DNA of 64,000 nucleotides, taken from the NCBI RefSeq assembly GCF_902635505.1, contig NC_045432.1, positions 77,365,051 to 77,429,050 on the forward strand, written 5' to 3'. The number at the start of each line of letters is the position of its first letter. Position 1 is the first letter of the stretch. The notes under the pieces were generated by a model. That model did not search any database, was not told where the DNA came from, and saw only the letters and a program-made list of their open reading frames with translations. Positions 1-55,640 of this stretch are shown piece by piece. The position numbers were made by a program, and so were the translations under genes. The DNA is from Sarcophilus harrisii. Taxonomy: Eukaryota; Chordata; Mammalia; Dasyuromorphia; Dasyuridae.

Positions 1-250
1 ATGGCCGAGTGTGTGGGTGGAGAGATGGATGGATGAAGGGTCAGTCAGAGACGAGGAGATGGGCGTGGGGATGGATCAATGAATGGAAGAGAGAATGGGT
101 CAAGGAATAGTGGGTAGAGAGATCTTAGATGGATTAGTAGCGGGATGGGTGAGAGGACTTGGGACTCAAGAACACATGGGACACACAGGTGATTGGAGGG
201 GTAGGATGGACAGACAAATGAGCAAAGGGGAGATCTGATAGGCGGGTGAA
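1..250. repeat. degenerate GGATG/GAATGG simple repeat
   Basis: Imperfect repetition of ggatggatgaa, gaatgggt and gagagatgg type words, purine-rich on the plus strand. The same kind of sequence resumes at about 590-720 and 880-1000. Probably one old tetra/pentanucleotide tract broken by insertions. Confidence 0.7.
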
Positions 251-474
251 TGGGTAAAAAACGCAGCCCAGCCCAACATTGGGCGGGAAGAACGGGCAGA
301 CCAAAAAAAGAACGCCACCGTAATGACCTATATCATAGGAAGGCTCAAAACACAAATGCAGGAGAGGAGAGTGACTCTAAAACATCTCCAAGTAAAGGCT
401 CACAGAAAAACACCACTCGGGCCCAAATTAGAACTCCTGGAAGACATGTTTAAGAGACTTTAATGCAGTAGTTA

Positions 475-534
475 TTAAAAAAACATTTTTATAAATGCAA
501 ATGATTAAAAAAACATTTTCATAAATGCAAATGA
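475..534. repeat. 30-bp tandem duplication with octamer motifs
   Basis: Two adjacent 30-bp copies (475-504 and 505-534) differ at one base. Each holds ATGCAAAT, the octamer recognised by POU-domain factors, at 495-502 and 525-532. A function is not implied. Confidence 0.85.
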
Positions 535-589
535 GAGTACTTGAGGAAAAAAAATTGGAAAGGAGCTTTGGAGGAGAGAATCAGAAAGG

Positions 590-1005
590 ATCGTAGCTGA
601 ATGGGCCTATGGATGAGCGCGGAGGTGAGCGAACCAGGTGAAATAAAGGGATGGCTAGCTGGACGGATAACTGGGTGAACGAGGGAGTAAGCATATGCGT
701 GGCTGAATGGACAGACAGATGCACTTTTTTGTCTTTCTATTCCCCCACTGCCTAGCACGGTGCCTTGCACAGAGCGGACACTTAAGACACGCTCCTTTGT
801 CTGGTTAACGGGTGCTATGTTTTCACAGTGGGAATTCCTTTTGGGGATGGGTTGGGCACTAGGGTCTATGATTTTTTGAGTGGATGAAGGGATGGATGGG
901 GGTGAGGGTGGGAGAGTAGATGAATGGGTTGATGGGTAGGTGGAAGGACAGATCAATGGGTGAATGGATGGAGAGATGGGTAGAGGAGTGGATAGATTGC
1001 TTAGG
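590..1005. repeat. degenerate GGATG-type repeat, interrupted by an L2/MIR-like tail
   Basis: Words such as gatggatggg, gatgaatggg and gaatggatgg recur. Between about 728 and 830 lies a piece resembling the end of an L2/MIR element (cctagcacggtgccttgcac followed by a cacttaa-type word). Family assignment is by pattern only. Confidence 0.55.
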
Positions 1006-2305
1006 ATTGCCTAGGTTACTAGGCCTTCATGATGACAAGGAGTCCATGAACTAAGCAACCCTCACTTAGCCCTTGACTTCCTAACCTCGATTCAGACACG
1101 ATTTTTTTCTTCCAGGGCCTGATAGGCCACAACCCTTGAGCCTTCTTCGATAGAAACCATGAGTTTTCCAAGGGCCTAGAAACCCATCTGTCTAAATCTT
1201 TTCAAGATGTCAATGACCTCAAAAAAGAAGCAAGTGCTATCTTTTCTCTCCCATTCTTTTTAAACTTCTCTTCCTCCTTCCCTCCATCGCTCCATCCCTT
1301 CCTTCCAGGAAAGCAGAAAATTGTCAACAGTTGAGTCTTTGGGGAGAGACCATAAAAGAGGGCCAGCTGTGCCTCAGTGGGCTTCTCAAGTGAAACTGTT
1401 TGGGGAACTCTGCTGGAAGAGGAGACAGATGGCTATGGAGACACATGAGCAGGTTCTTAGAATTCGAGCTAAACGGCCAACACGACAGACAGCCTAACCT
1501 GAAACCCGCCCGGGGAGACCCCGGAGGAGGGGAGCAGCACCCACACGCTCCCTCTCAAGAGCCAGCTGGTGGAGGGACACAAGGCCAGCAGTAAAGATCC
1601 TGCCCCGGCTCACTAGCAGAGCCAGTCCTAACTAGGTCTCTCCTCCCCGGATCGTTCTGATTTAAAAAAAAAAAAATAATCCACAAATCGTTTCCTTGCA
1701 CAATTATTGTTGAAATAAAAACAAGTCAGCCCCGTCACTGGGGGCAGGCAGAGGTGAGGTCCCTAAGTACCACCACACATGGAGGGAGTCAAGAGGTAGC
1801 GTGGAGATCGTTCTGGAGGCCCCCGGGACTACCTCCCGGGCGGCTCTCCCAGGACAAATTCATTGGGCCCGGTGAGAACGGGCTTTGCCGTGGGAATCTC
1901 TGCAATGTTCTCCAGGCATCTTGGATTATGGGGAGCTACGGTGGGGGAGAGGCCCCCCCACAACCTTCCTGAACACACTTCCTTCGAATTTTGCCTTTAC
2001 AAAATAAAATAAATGTAACGAGCTAACTTTCCCAAAACAAATGCAGAACAAGAGTAAGACAAAGCAAGTGGACCCAGAGAGGGAGGCCCCGGACTCAGGG
2101 CGGGGCGGGGAGGAAGTTCAAGGGAAAGGGAAACGGGGAAACCTAGGGTGAGGCTGAGATCATAGACGGGGTCTCCTTCCCAACCATTCATTCTGCCTCT
2201 CTCTCCAGGGACAGCTAAGCCATTCTCTTCTGGCCATCCTACTAGAGGCAAACTGAATGTGGGAACAGGAGCCAAAGGGGCAGATGGGCAGGAGCTATCT
2301 GAGAG

Positions 2306-2307
<2 letters not shown>

Positions 2308-2372
<65 letters not shown>
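2308..2372 (+). repeat. poly(G) tract of 65 bases
   Basis: An uninterrupted run of G on the plus strand (C in the PAK3 transcript) inside the presumed 3' UTR. Runs of this length are very rare and hard to sequence, so the exact length is doubtful. Further G runs follow at about 2591-2611 and 2755-2763. Confidence 0.8.
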
Positions 2373-2820
2373 CTTTCTTCCTTCTCTAATGCCAAAGCGG
2401 GCCAGACACTGGGAAAAGCAACAAGCCAGGCATTTGACAAGGAAGTGCATGGGCAGCCAGCCCATGGTGGAGAGCTGCTCCTGGCTACCGGGGCAGCTGG
2501 TGGAAACAGCCAGGAGACGCTTCCCCCCATAGCCCCGCTGCTCAAAAGCCCCACGTGGCCCTGGGCTGGCTCCAGCTGGCAAAGGTAAATGGGGGGGGGA
2601 GGGGGGGGGGGGTATGGGGAAAGGCTCCATTCCTAGGAAGGCCGGCTCAGCCCCCGTGCCTTCCATCCCTTATGCTGGGGACATCCAAATTAGGTTGATC
2701 GGTCTGTCTGTCGTTCGTGCCGAAGCACAGAAAGTGAGGTCCTACAGAGTCTTGGGGGGGGGGGGTGTCCGGCTCTACACGCGCCAGGGCCGGGGCGGGT
2801 GAAGGCCCTCCCTCTCCTCA

Positions 2821-46369
<43,549 letters not shown>

Positions 46370-46793
46370 TTAGCTGGAGCATGGCAGTCTAAGGAGCGCC
46401 ACAGCCAGAAGGGACACTGGGCCCCAAATGTTGATGCTGCAGCCAGGGGCGCAGAGAGCTCTGTCCTTCCAGCGTCAGACCTAGAGAGGTCCCTCCGGCT
46501 CCTGGAGTCCACCCTGATTACTTTACAGAGAAGGCAACCGAGTCACTGAGAGGGAAATGGTCAAGGTGGCATTGGGTGGGTGACCACTCTGCAAGGCTTT
46601 CTGTGTCCAAGCTTGTCTTTGCTGGCATTTCTCTACCACTTGACAATTGCCCAAGCAGTATCTGCAAAGCCAGCGGAAGCGGCTGGAAGAAACCTTCCTG
46701 CTGAGCCTGGATCCAAGCCTAGACACCCATAATCCTAATAAGAACTCCCGGTTTTATGGTTTACAAAGCACTTGACTCAAAATGAGCCTGCAA

Positions 46794-46811
46794 GGGGGGG
46801 GGGGGGGGGGG
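46794..46811 (+). repeat. poly(G) tract of 18 bases
   Basis: Uninterrupted G run on the plus strand inside a MIR/THER-like SINE. Confidence 0.85.
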
Positions 46812-47380
46812 TCCTGTCCGTCACCCACTGTTGTGCAGAAAAACCTGATGAAAAGGCTTTGCCCAAGGTCACACAGAGAGTAAGCACCAACACCAGGATC
46901 TGAACCCCCCCCCGTGCCTATGGCATGACCAGTGCTCCTTCCATGACCCCAAAACAGAAAAACACCAAACTACAGGGCAGGGAGTAACCTCAGAAATGGC
47001 AGCCCACCCAGCCCGGCCTCAAACGGGAATTCCCTCCCTCTACACGTAAGGGGACAGCCAAGCCTTACTTGAAGGCCTCCAGCGGAGAGGGACCCCATTT
47101 ACCAGCTCCCGAGACATCCCTTTGAGCAGCTCCAATTATTGGAAAGTACTTCCTCACGCCCAGCTGGGATCTCTAGCTTTACAATCCCCTCTACCCACCT
47201 TGCCCAGGGGTGTGCCGAGCAAAACAAAGCTGGTTCCTCTTCTAACCATTTGAAGACGAAGCCCATGATCCCAGACACGGGTGCATATGCTCACTCCCAA
47301 GCACACACACTCGCCCGCACTTCACCTTCTCTCTGGGCTGCTCTTCGTGGGGCCGGTCTCTAGTCCCCTCCCTGTCCCGA

Positions 47381-47410
47381 CTGCCCTGCCCTGCCCTGCC
47401 CTGCCCTGCC
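47381..47410 (+). repeat. (CTGCC)6 pentanucleotide repeat
   Basis: Six perfect units of CTGCC. Confidence 0.95.
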
Positions 47411-48577
47411 CGCACTGCAGCTTGACAGTGTCTTTCCAAAAACATGCCCCCCATTCTTCCGGGCAAGGAGACGGCCATTCCCAGCGATTGAGCACTTTAA
47501 GGACTGCAAAGCATTTTCCATACATCGAGGGAGAGATGGGTCTACTGCCCCCACAAGCTCCCGGGCCCTCCAAGCTGCCCATCCCCAGAGGGTTTCTCAG
47601 CCAGATCCAAGTTGGCCAGATGCCCCTGGAGGGTGCAGAGGGGCCAGAGAAGACCCTGGCCTTTCCCACCATGCCCATTAACCATGGCCCTGCAAACACA
47701 GCCCACGATCAGGTTGGGGATTTGGCTGCTGTCACCCAACTGCCTCCCGGGGAGTCCGTGGGTCCCAAAGGGTCCCCGGAGGAAATCATGCAAATTCCAC
47801 CCCTTGATCCTCCACAAGCACCTTCCCCTGGTCTTGGTGAGGATCCCAGGCGGGGCCTGGCTCCCAATCCTTCCCCCGACCTGGTCCCCCACGGTACCCA
47901 TCCTTGGGCTTGGGATCCGCATCTTCTCAGCTTAACCACCTGTTCTTTTGGGCTCCCATCCCCTCGGGGGCCCCCAGCTCGAAGACCGAACTCATCTGCA
48001 TGTGGCCAAGAGTGTAATTCCAGCCCCTGGCTCACTCCCCAGCACTGTCAGAGACTCATCCTTCCTCAGTGCTGGAAGGGACCTTGGGGACCGTCTCACC
48101 TCCGAGACCTCTTCTTTGGACAAGGAAGGAAAGACCCGGAGAGATCACCCGGTCCAGTTGGAACCAGAAGGAAAGCCTCCAGATCTCCCGAGTGCCCAAC
48201 TGGTGCTTTGTCAATCGAAGCTATGGAATCGCTCCGAGAGAGCAGAAGGGTCTTTTGGCATCCGCTGGTCCGGCCGCTTGGGCCAGACGAGGGCGGCTCT
48301 TCCTTCTTTGCTTCTTCTCTTCCTCCCATCTCCTCCTCCTCCAAAGATTATGGATGAGGGAAGAAAAGATCCCCCCATTCCCCCCACTCTCAGGGTGGGA
48401 CAGACAGCTCCAGGCTGCGGCCCCTCTCCAACACCCCCCAGACTCCTCACTCCCCCAGGCCCCAGGCAAGGCAGGCCACATCCCTACCTCCAGGCAGAGG
48501 GGGTGAGTATCACCTGCCTCTTCTCCAGCAGCTGCAGAAAAGAAAGGGAGTCCAGAGCCACCTCCTTCCTTCTCACC

Positions 48578-48675
48578 TCCTCCCAGGAGCCCCCACCGTC
48601 CCCAGCTGCCTCCATCCTTGGCTGTCCCCAGTGATGCTGATGTCACTGCCTCTCCGCCCCATCATTGGCCAGGAG
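48578..48675 (-). promoter_or_regulatory. promoter-like cluster (CCAAT, GC box, CRE-like)
   Basis: On the minus strand within 31 bp: CCAAT (complement of 48665-48669), GGGGCGG (48655-48661) and TGACATCA (48639-48646), one base from the cAMP-response element TGACGTCA. No TATA box. A gtgaga donor follows at 48577. It lies 2.3 kb upstream of the PAK3 start codon on the right strand. Motif clusters of this kind arise by chance in GC-rich DNA, so this is only a candidate. Confidence 0.28.
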
Positions 48676-48873
48676 CCCAGAGCCCAACAGGGGAGCCAAA
48701 CCAGGCCAAGGGAGAAGAACAGAAGAGGACAGAGGAGGGAGGAAATCAAGGGTTGGTCAGGCCAAGCTACATGGGCCAAAACCATGAAGCAGCAGTGCGG
48801 AGCGGGGCCTGCAAAGCCTAAGCTGGGGCCACCCAGCAGGAGCCTCTGCACACAGTAGGTACTAGGTACTCAC

Positions 48874-48919
48874 GTTCCACTGGCTGGCTGGTCAGCGCAA
48901 TAAGGGAGTGGAAGAGAAG
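48874..48919 (-). other. candidate PAK3 5' UTR exon (46 nt)
   Basis: Bounded on the minus strand by a strong acceptor (cctcacttttcctcctcag) and a strong donor (AAC followed by gtgagt). Coding exon 1 begins with an acceptor, so at least one upstream non-coding exon must exist; this is the best splice-site pair I noticed. There is no sequence match to support it. Confidence 0.33.
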
Positions 48920-49879
48920 CTGAGGAGGAAAAGTGAGGGACTGAGTAAATACACAAGAACCTCCTTAGCTGAGAGGCAGAGAAGTAGAGGGGAAAGAGTC
49001 CCGTGGTGCGACAGGAAATCTAACGGAGAGGCTTGCCATCATCTTGGTGTAACTTGGGCCTTGTCCCTCTCCCTCTCTGGGTTTCCTCAGTTTCTTCCTC
49101 TATAAAATCAGAGGATTGGACCAGACGGACTCTAACTATGGCCTTTAGATCTGCTCTTCATGTTCTAACATACTGCTTCCTTCCCTGTCCTACCCCCACC
49201 CAATAGACTCTCCAAGGTTCTCCATGATCTCCATAGACTGGACCCAATCAACCTCTTGGGCCTTGTCTTCTCCTCTTCTTGCCCCATCCAACTTCCTCTC
49301 CGCCTCATCCCCACCTCCAGGAAACCCTCATCTCCACTTAGCCTGATGCTGTGACCTTCCTCCAAGACATCCTCTACCATTCACAGAGGCCTCCACAGCA
49401 CATGGAACTCTCAAATGTTTACAGATCTCTTCACTATTGACATTGTCCTCTGCTCTTTACAGGGGCTTCCACCATTGAAAACAGCCCTCTACAGTTTACA
49501 ATGATCTCCAGCGCATACAAAACCTTTTACAATGATCTCAACAGCTTAAAGTAAATGTTATCTCTGCCCTCTGTCCTTGGAAATAAAGGTAGACAACACA
49601 GAGCATGCCAAGGTCCTCTCAGAACAGAGCGGTAAGTAATAAAGCCCGGAACAAGCTTAGACTGGGCAGAAGAGGTAAGAAGACCCCAAAGGTCTTTCTG
49701 AGCACCCCTGGGAAGGGAGACTAAAAAGGGGGTGCGGCAGTTATGAGAGCAACAGCAGAGACAGGACCCAGCCCCTTACCTCTCACACTGCACGTCGGCT
49801 CTACCAACGAACATGATCTTTGGAATGACAAAAATAGCTAGAACGGGGTTCACCGGGAGCAGGTACTCTAAGAAAAGCT

Positions 49880-50640
49880 TCTAGTTAGGTGCACTGAATG
49901 AGATCGGCTCACTAGGCCCTGATGAACTAAATCCCACAGTGCTAAAAGAACTGGCAAATGGGATCACTGAGCCTTATCGGTGATCTGTGAAAGAGTAGGG
50001 AGAACAGAAGAGGAGGGGACAGGCTGGGAGGTGGGGAAAATGTCTCGCTCCACAAAAAGGGGAACAAAATGGAGGGAGTGCATTAGAAACCAGGGAATCT
50101 GGCTGATTCCTGGGAAAATTTGAGAAGGTATTTATTCATCGGCTTATGGAATGAGTGGGTATTATCAAAGAGATAATTTAACACCTAGAAAGAGAAGTGC
50201 TGGTCACTAAGAGTCAGCATGGCTTCAGGCTACACTGACCTTATTTACTTTTTGAGACAGGATTACTAGCTCAAAGGAAGCTATCAGTTTCCCAAAGCAT
50301 CTGATCAAGTCTTTCAGGTCATTCTTATGGAAAAGGTGGCAAGATATAGAGTATAATTAAGTGGAATGAGGACCTGTTCAATTGTGAGATCCAAAGGGTT
50401 GTCATTAATGGAGCCATGACAAGATGTCTCCAAGGCTAGGCCCCGCACTGTTTTTTTGTTTTTTTTTTTAATCAATGCCTTGGTCAAAGGCAGATGATAC
50501 AAAACTGAAAGGAAGAGCTAAACTCAGGGGAAAATCAGGATCAGGCTTTTCTAGGCGATTGACTTCCTCAAACATTGAGCCAAATCTAAGAAGATAAAAT
50601 TTAATACGTTTAAATCTCAAGAGATAACATTTGGAAAGAC
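49880..50640 (+). mobile_element. CR1/L3-type LINE, reverse-transcriptase region
   Basis: Words in order resemble the CR1/L3 coding region: ctgatgaactaaatcccaca, a gtcagcatggcttcaggcta word, then a translated EIQRVVINGAMTRCLQG (compare QRVVVNGS in CR1 proteins) and a cagatgatacaaaactg word (the ADDTK motif). Many stops. Plus strand, ancient. Confidence 0.7.
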
Positions 50641-50689
50641 TAAATAAAGCCTTGAAATCGTTGCTCTTTATATACGTGCCATGCTGTCT

Positions 50690-51055
50690 TCCCAATGTGG
50701 GCATTTTCCCTGACCGTGCCCAGGCCCGGAGTGCTCTCCCTCTTCCCCTCTGCCTCCTGCCTTCCCTGGCTGTCTTCAAGTCTCAACTCAAATCCCATCT
50801 TCTGAGAGAACTCTTACGTGATCCCTCTCCGTTCGGTGCCTTTACTCTGCTGACTATCGCATTAGTTTCCCACATACATCCACAGATATATGTGATAAAC
50901 ATATAGATCTACATCCCTATAGTTTGTTTGGACATTTGTTGGCATGTTGACACCCCCTTAGATTGGTAGCTCCTTGAGGGCAAGAATAACATTTTACCTT
51001 TCTTTGTATTCTCAGTGCTTAAGACACAGTACCTGATACAAAGCAAGTGACTAGC
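50690..51055 (+). mobile_element. L2-type LINE 3' end
   Basis: Order: ctgcctcctgccttccctgg, cttcaagtctcaactcaaat, gtttggacatttgttggcat, gattggtagctccttgaggg, cagtgcttaagacacagtac. Standard L2 3' sequence. Confidence 0.75.
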
Positions 51056-51058
51056 TAA

Positions 51059-51222
51059 GGGCAGCTAGGTGGCTCAGTGGATAGAGCCCCAGCCCTGAAG
51101 TCAGGAGGACCTGAGTTCAAATTTGATTTCAGACACTTAACACTTCCTAGCTGTGTGATCCTGGGCAAGTCACTTAACCCCAATTGTCCCCAGCAAAATA
51201 AATAAGTAATAAATAAATAAAT
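51059..51222 (+). mobile_element. marsupial tRNA-type SINE (WSINE1-like)
   Basis: Starts gggcagctaggtggctcagt, has gtcaggaggacctgagttca, then ctagctgtgtgatcctgggc and aagtcacttaaccccaattg, and ends in an aaataaataagtaataaata tail. Well preserved, so fairly young; it appears to sit at the L2 end. Confidence 0.92.
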
Positions 51223-51329
51223 GCTAGCTGGCCAGCTGAATAAGGAAAATCTGGGTTCATATTTTGCCTCTGACACAAATTCTATGATCACTTTAAAACC
51301 ACCTAATCTCTAGAGATTCCCACACAAGG

Positions 51330-51680
51330 CGCTATCTATGGTGCTGAACTTTCGATCCCACCACCAGTGTCAAAAATGTAAATTCTCACATTTGAGTTGA
51401 AAGAATCAATCTCCCAAGTATGGCTCAGGGGAGCACAGTTAAGCAACAATTTGCCTGGAAAAGATCAGGTCAGGGGAAGGGGTCATTAGTGAACCTCAAC
51501 TCTAAGACAAGTCAACAGTGTAGTAGAAGAGTGAAGAAAGCAAATGCGACCTTCCGCTCCATGAAAAGAGGCCCCAAATGCAGATCTAAAGCAGAGAAAG
51601 GCCCAGCTGCGTTCTGTCTTGGTCAGACTCCACTGCAGAGAGGAAAAACTGGGCTTGACGAAAAGTCAAATGAATAAGTA
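51330..51680 (+). mobile_element. CR1/L3-type LINE fragment
   Basis: Words gaagaaagcaaatgcgacct, atgaaaagaggccccaaatg and gtcttggtcagactccactg correspond to the CR1 segment that encodes the end of the ORF. Confidence 0.55.
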
Positions 51681-51689
51681 TGACAGACA

Positions 51690-52460
51690 CCATGCTAAGC
51701 CCTGGGGATCCAAAGGCAAAAAATGATTCCTGCCCTCCAAGAATTACCAGTCTAAGATGTAACAACAAGGTACAAACAAGCCCTAGACAGATAAATGGTG
51801 GGTAGTCTCAGAGGGAAGGCACTGGCACAAAGGGGAAGCCAGAGATGCCAGGAGGCAGAGAGGAGGAAGACAAAAACTCCCAATCATGGGCCCAGCCAGA
51901 GAAAATGCCTAGAAGAATCAGGAGATGGAATAGCCTGTTTGAGGAATGGAAAGGAGGCCAGAGTAAATGGAGGGAAATAAAGTGGGAGAAAGACAAGCTT
52001 GTAAAGGGCTTTCAACACAAACCTGAGGATTTTTTATTTGATCTTGGAGGGGGATAGGGAGCCACTGGAGTTCATTGAAGAAGGGAAGGTGGAAGGTGAT
52101 ATGGATTGGGGCTTGAAGGAGTTTGGGGAGTAGAGAAAGACTGTGACCTACATGTTGTGGTCATTGAGAAAGAAGCAGAGGATGCTAGAGGTCAACAGAC
52201 AAGAGCTCCCAGATTTTTGATTGATAAATATAGATGATACGAACCCCAAAGGAGAAAGTCACTGAATGATGATGGTAGAGGGAGAGCTTGGGAGCAACAA
52301 TGGGGAACAAGAAGTATCCTGACCCCCTTAAACCCTCCACAACCAATGAGTTGGAGAAGGGGAAGAGATTACAAGTGAAAGAGTAACCAGTGCAGGAAAT
52401 GGTGACCAAAGATACTAGGTCATAAGGAGGGATCCAGGACTCAGGGAGTCTAAGAAGATG
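51690..52460 (+). mobile_element. unclassified interspersed repeat
   Basis: Contains acaccatgctaagccctggg, gtaaagggctttcaacacaa and agggagccactggagttcat. This pattern is common in marsupial genomes and recurs in part at 41690-42000 and 42560-42690. I cannot name the family. Confidence 0.45.
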
Positions 52461-52979
52461 GAAAAAAATAAGAAGGCAAAAGTTAAGTTTGTTACCTGTG
52501 GGGAAGGTCTATACGTAAGGAAATATGATGTAAAGCAAAGTTTCCTGAGAATTGGTGCTACTCACAATGAAACAGGCTGACTCAGAAACTGGCAGGGCAA
52601 GTATATTGTAAAGGATATCTTTTCGCAGGAAAAGGTTAGCTTTAGATGGCCTTTTTTCAACTCTAAATTTCTATAATTCAGCAAAATCATCCATACTGCC
52701 TTCTACATGTGAAAAAGTCTGTTGCCATTCACAAATCACTCTGTAGCCCACTACCAGCCAAAAAGCCCCAGGCCACCTACAAGATCATCCTACATCCTCT
52801 ACAATTTGCAAAGCAAGTGCACACACTCTCTCTCGCTTACAAAACTTACCAAACTCTTTCATTGACAACTCTGCACCAACGTGCTCTTCAGTAACTAAAG
52901 ATAAACAGAAGTCAAGTTGCTCCATCCATCCTGGCCAGAACTTCACAAAATGAACCCAACACACCAGTGTCAACTCCAA

Positions 52980-55640
52980 TAAATAGGCCTAAAACTTTCA
53001 ATTGCCATGAGAGGATCATACCAAGAAAGCTAAGCTTGAGTTCTGATAAACAAACATGAAGCCTACTCCGAATGAGGATATTCATTAGAAGTGAAATAAG
53101 AGAGAAGTAGGAAGGAAAATTAACAGCTTAGAACAGAAGGCAGAAAACCTGAGCCAAGTAGTGGGCTTCATGAAAAACAGAAATATTAGCTCAAAGTCAA
53201 AAGATTAATTAAAAAAAGGATGGAAATGGGAGGTATCAACTTTCAAAAACAAGTGAGTCAGAAAACAGATCCATCAGAGAGAACTTAAAAGTCATTGTAC
53301 TTCTTGAAAACCCAAGACCCTGGAGACCATAGGTCAAGGAATCGTAAAAGGAATCTGTCCAGATCTATTAGAAGCAGAAGAGCAAAGTAAAAATAGAAAG
53401 AATCCACCAATCACCTCCTGGAAAAAAAAAACACGCCAAACCAAAAAGCATTTGAGGAACAGCACAGCCAAAATCCAGAGTTTTCGACTCTTTCTCAAAG
53501 AAAAAAGATGGCATAGTCAAAAACACATATCTACTACAAAGGAGCTAAATTCTTAGAATGCTATTCTAAAAGGCTTATAATCAAAAATAACTTCCTTTCA
53601 CAAGCTGAGAATAAAATTACAGGGAAGAAAATGTCCTTTAATAGAAAGGAGGACTTAAGAGAATTACTGATGAAAGAGTCAGAACTTATCAGAAACCCTG
53701 AAATACAAACACAGGAGTCAAGGAAGGCAGTAAACAATAAGGAAGCACATTCTAAATAAAGGAGAAGGGACAAAAGGATCTTCTGAATGCCGCTCTTCAA
53801 GAGTCATAGAGAAAATGAAGGATAATAAGGTGATCTCAATGTGGTTTTGTTTGGTTTTGTCGGTATTAGGAGAGCAAAGAGGGAATTTGCTGAAGAAAAG
53901 AGAAGAAGCCACTAAGACTTGGAATGGGAATATACGAGAATTTACAAACATGGAGGAAAGGATGGAAGGGATGACCATGTCGTGAACTTATCCGAATTAA
54001 ACAAAAGAGGATGTGCACCTGTGCACTACAAAGAGTTTGGAGTAGAAATATATTATGGTCTGAAGGGAAACAGGAGGAGGTTGGGGGAAAGTTGAAGCAG
54101 GAAGATAGGCTTGAAGAGGGAATAGTCACAAGCAAGATAAACTTCAACTTTGAAGGATGGATGGGGAAGGGAAGGAAGAAATGAAGGGAAGGTAGAAGGG
54201 AAGAGAATGAAACAGAGAAGTGAGGGAAGGAAGGCAGGAAGGAAGGAAGGAAGAGAAGAACAAGTATTACTATGTATCAAATGATTACTGAATTGTTCAT
54301 GCACCTTAATGAAAAATTAACTGTGAACAATAATTTTGGCATGCAAATTGGATCTAGTTCTGAAATTAAAGACTCTGTGAAAATTGATTATTCATTTCTA
54401 TAATGCTTTCTATTTGAGTTTATCTATTAGCAGCCTCTGGAAAACATGTCATCAGCATTGGTAAGACATACAGCAGCATCATGGGCCTGAGCTCTCTTAC
54501 TAAAATCCTGATTAACAAATACAGGAAAGTAGAAGTATTTTTTTTAAATATCCTTTACTGACCACAATGTACCAAAAATTATACTCTATAATATAAGGCC
54601 GTTGCAGAAATGATTAAAAATTTAAAGACTATTCAGTCTTTGAGAACTGGAAACTAAATCACTTTAACCTGTAGAATTGATATGTCAAAGAACAAATTAG
54701 AGAAACAATTGATAATCTTATCCAATAAAATAACAATGGTGTAATATACTAAACCTTGGAGAATGTAGCCAGAGATCCTTAGGGGGAAATGTAGATCTTT
54801 TAATCACCTTCATCCACGAAAGAGAGAACACATGAATTGAACATATAAATAAAACAGAACAAAAACTAAAAAGAATTAAAAATAAGCAACAAAGAAAAAA
54901 AATCCAAATTAAACACAAAATAGAAATTCTGAAAAAAGGGATAAACATTTTTTAAAGGATTCAAAAAACTAGAAGTTATTTTTAAAAGCTATTAAATTAA
55001 ATTATTCTGATTTTTTATTAAAGACAGGAAAATTAAATTTTAAATATAAAAATAAGAAAAAGAATTCACAACGCATACAGAGAAAGTAAAGAAAATTATT
55101 CAAAACTATGTTATCCAATTACATACCCACACAGTTGATGACAACTGAAATGGATGAATATTTACAAAAATATAAAATATTCATAATAACAGGAAAAAGA
55201 GAATTTAAATAAACTTATATCAGAAAAACAAATAGAACAAACCACAATGGAGCTTCAAAAGGGGAAAAAACCAGAACCAGATGTATTTGCAAGTAAATTC
55301 TAGCAGAATTTCAAAAGACCAATTAATTATAATATTATGTAAATTGTTTGCAAAAGCAGGAAAAGTAGAGATCCTGCCAAAGTCCTTCTATGAAGCAGAT
55401 AAGGTCCTGATGCCTAAACTAGAGAGAAAGAGACATAATGAAAGAAAATGATAGTCCAACATTTTTTAGGAGTATTAATGCAAAAATATCGAATAAAATG
55501 TTAACTAAGGGGCTAAGCAATATATTAAAAAGATTATATACTCCGACTAGGTTGGATTTATAATAGTAATGTAGGGTTGCTTCACGGTGTGTCACGGTAT
55601 TAACACAGTATGTCATATGACAACAAAAAACATGTAATTT
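52980..55640 (+). mobile_element. old L1, plus strand, ORF1 and part of ORF2, badly decayed
   Basis: AT-rich. About 53080-53800 resembles the L1 ORF1 region (Lys/Glu-rich frame, then a gaatccaccaatcacctcct RNA-binding-domain-like segment). About 55240-55600 resembles ORF2: aaaaccagaaccagatgtat, agtattaatgcaaaaatatc, a ttatatactccgactaggtt word and ggatttataatagtaatgta. A GGAA-rich tract lies between. All frames are broken. Confidence 0.6.
54147..54255 (+). repeat. (GGAA)n-rich tract
   Basis: Imperfect gaagg/ggaa repeats such as ggaaggaaggcaggaaggaa. Confidence 0.85.

Larger units (their letters stand above)
1..2820 (-). other. PAK3 3' UTR and 3' flank (end undefined)
   Basis: Transcription from PAK3 must run into this stretch, but the poly(A) site is not clear. 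On the minus strand I see no AATAAA, only an ATTAAA complementary to about 458-463, so the 3' UTR may be long or end outside the window. The stretch also holds simple repeats, a 30-bp duplication and a very long G run, each listed separately. No other gene is visible. Confidence 0.45.

Noticed and set aside
1997-2666. Frames with polyproline or polyglycine around 2.3 kb
   Set aside because: Product of the 65-G run and other G tracts; no protein features outside the run.
47281-48357. 358-codon plus-strand open frame upstream of PAK3
   Set aside because: It is Pro/Ser-rich with no recognisable domain, runs through a CTGCC repeat and a MIR-like SINE, and overlaps several other open frames in a stop-poor GC-rich region. 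Conservation in other species would be needed to revive it.
52980-55640. Retroviral or LTR element in the AT-rich region
   Set aside because: No paired LTRs, primer site or gag/pol order; the words fit L1 ORF1 and ORF2.
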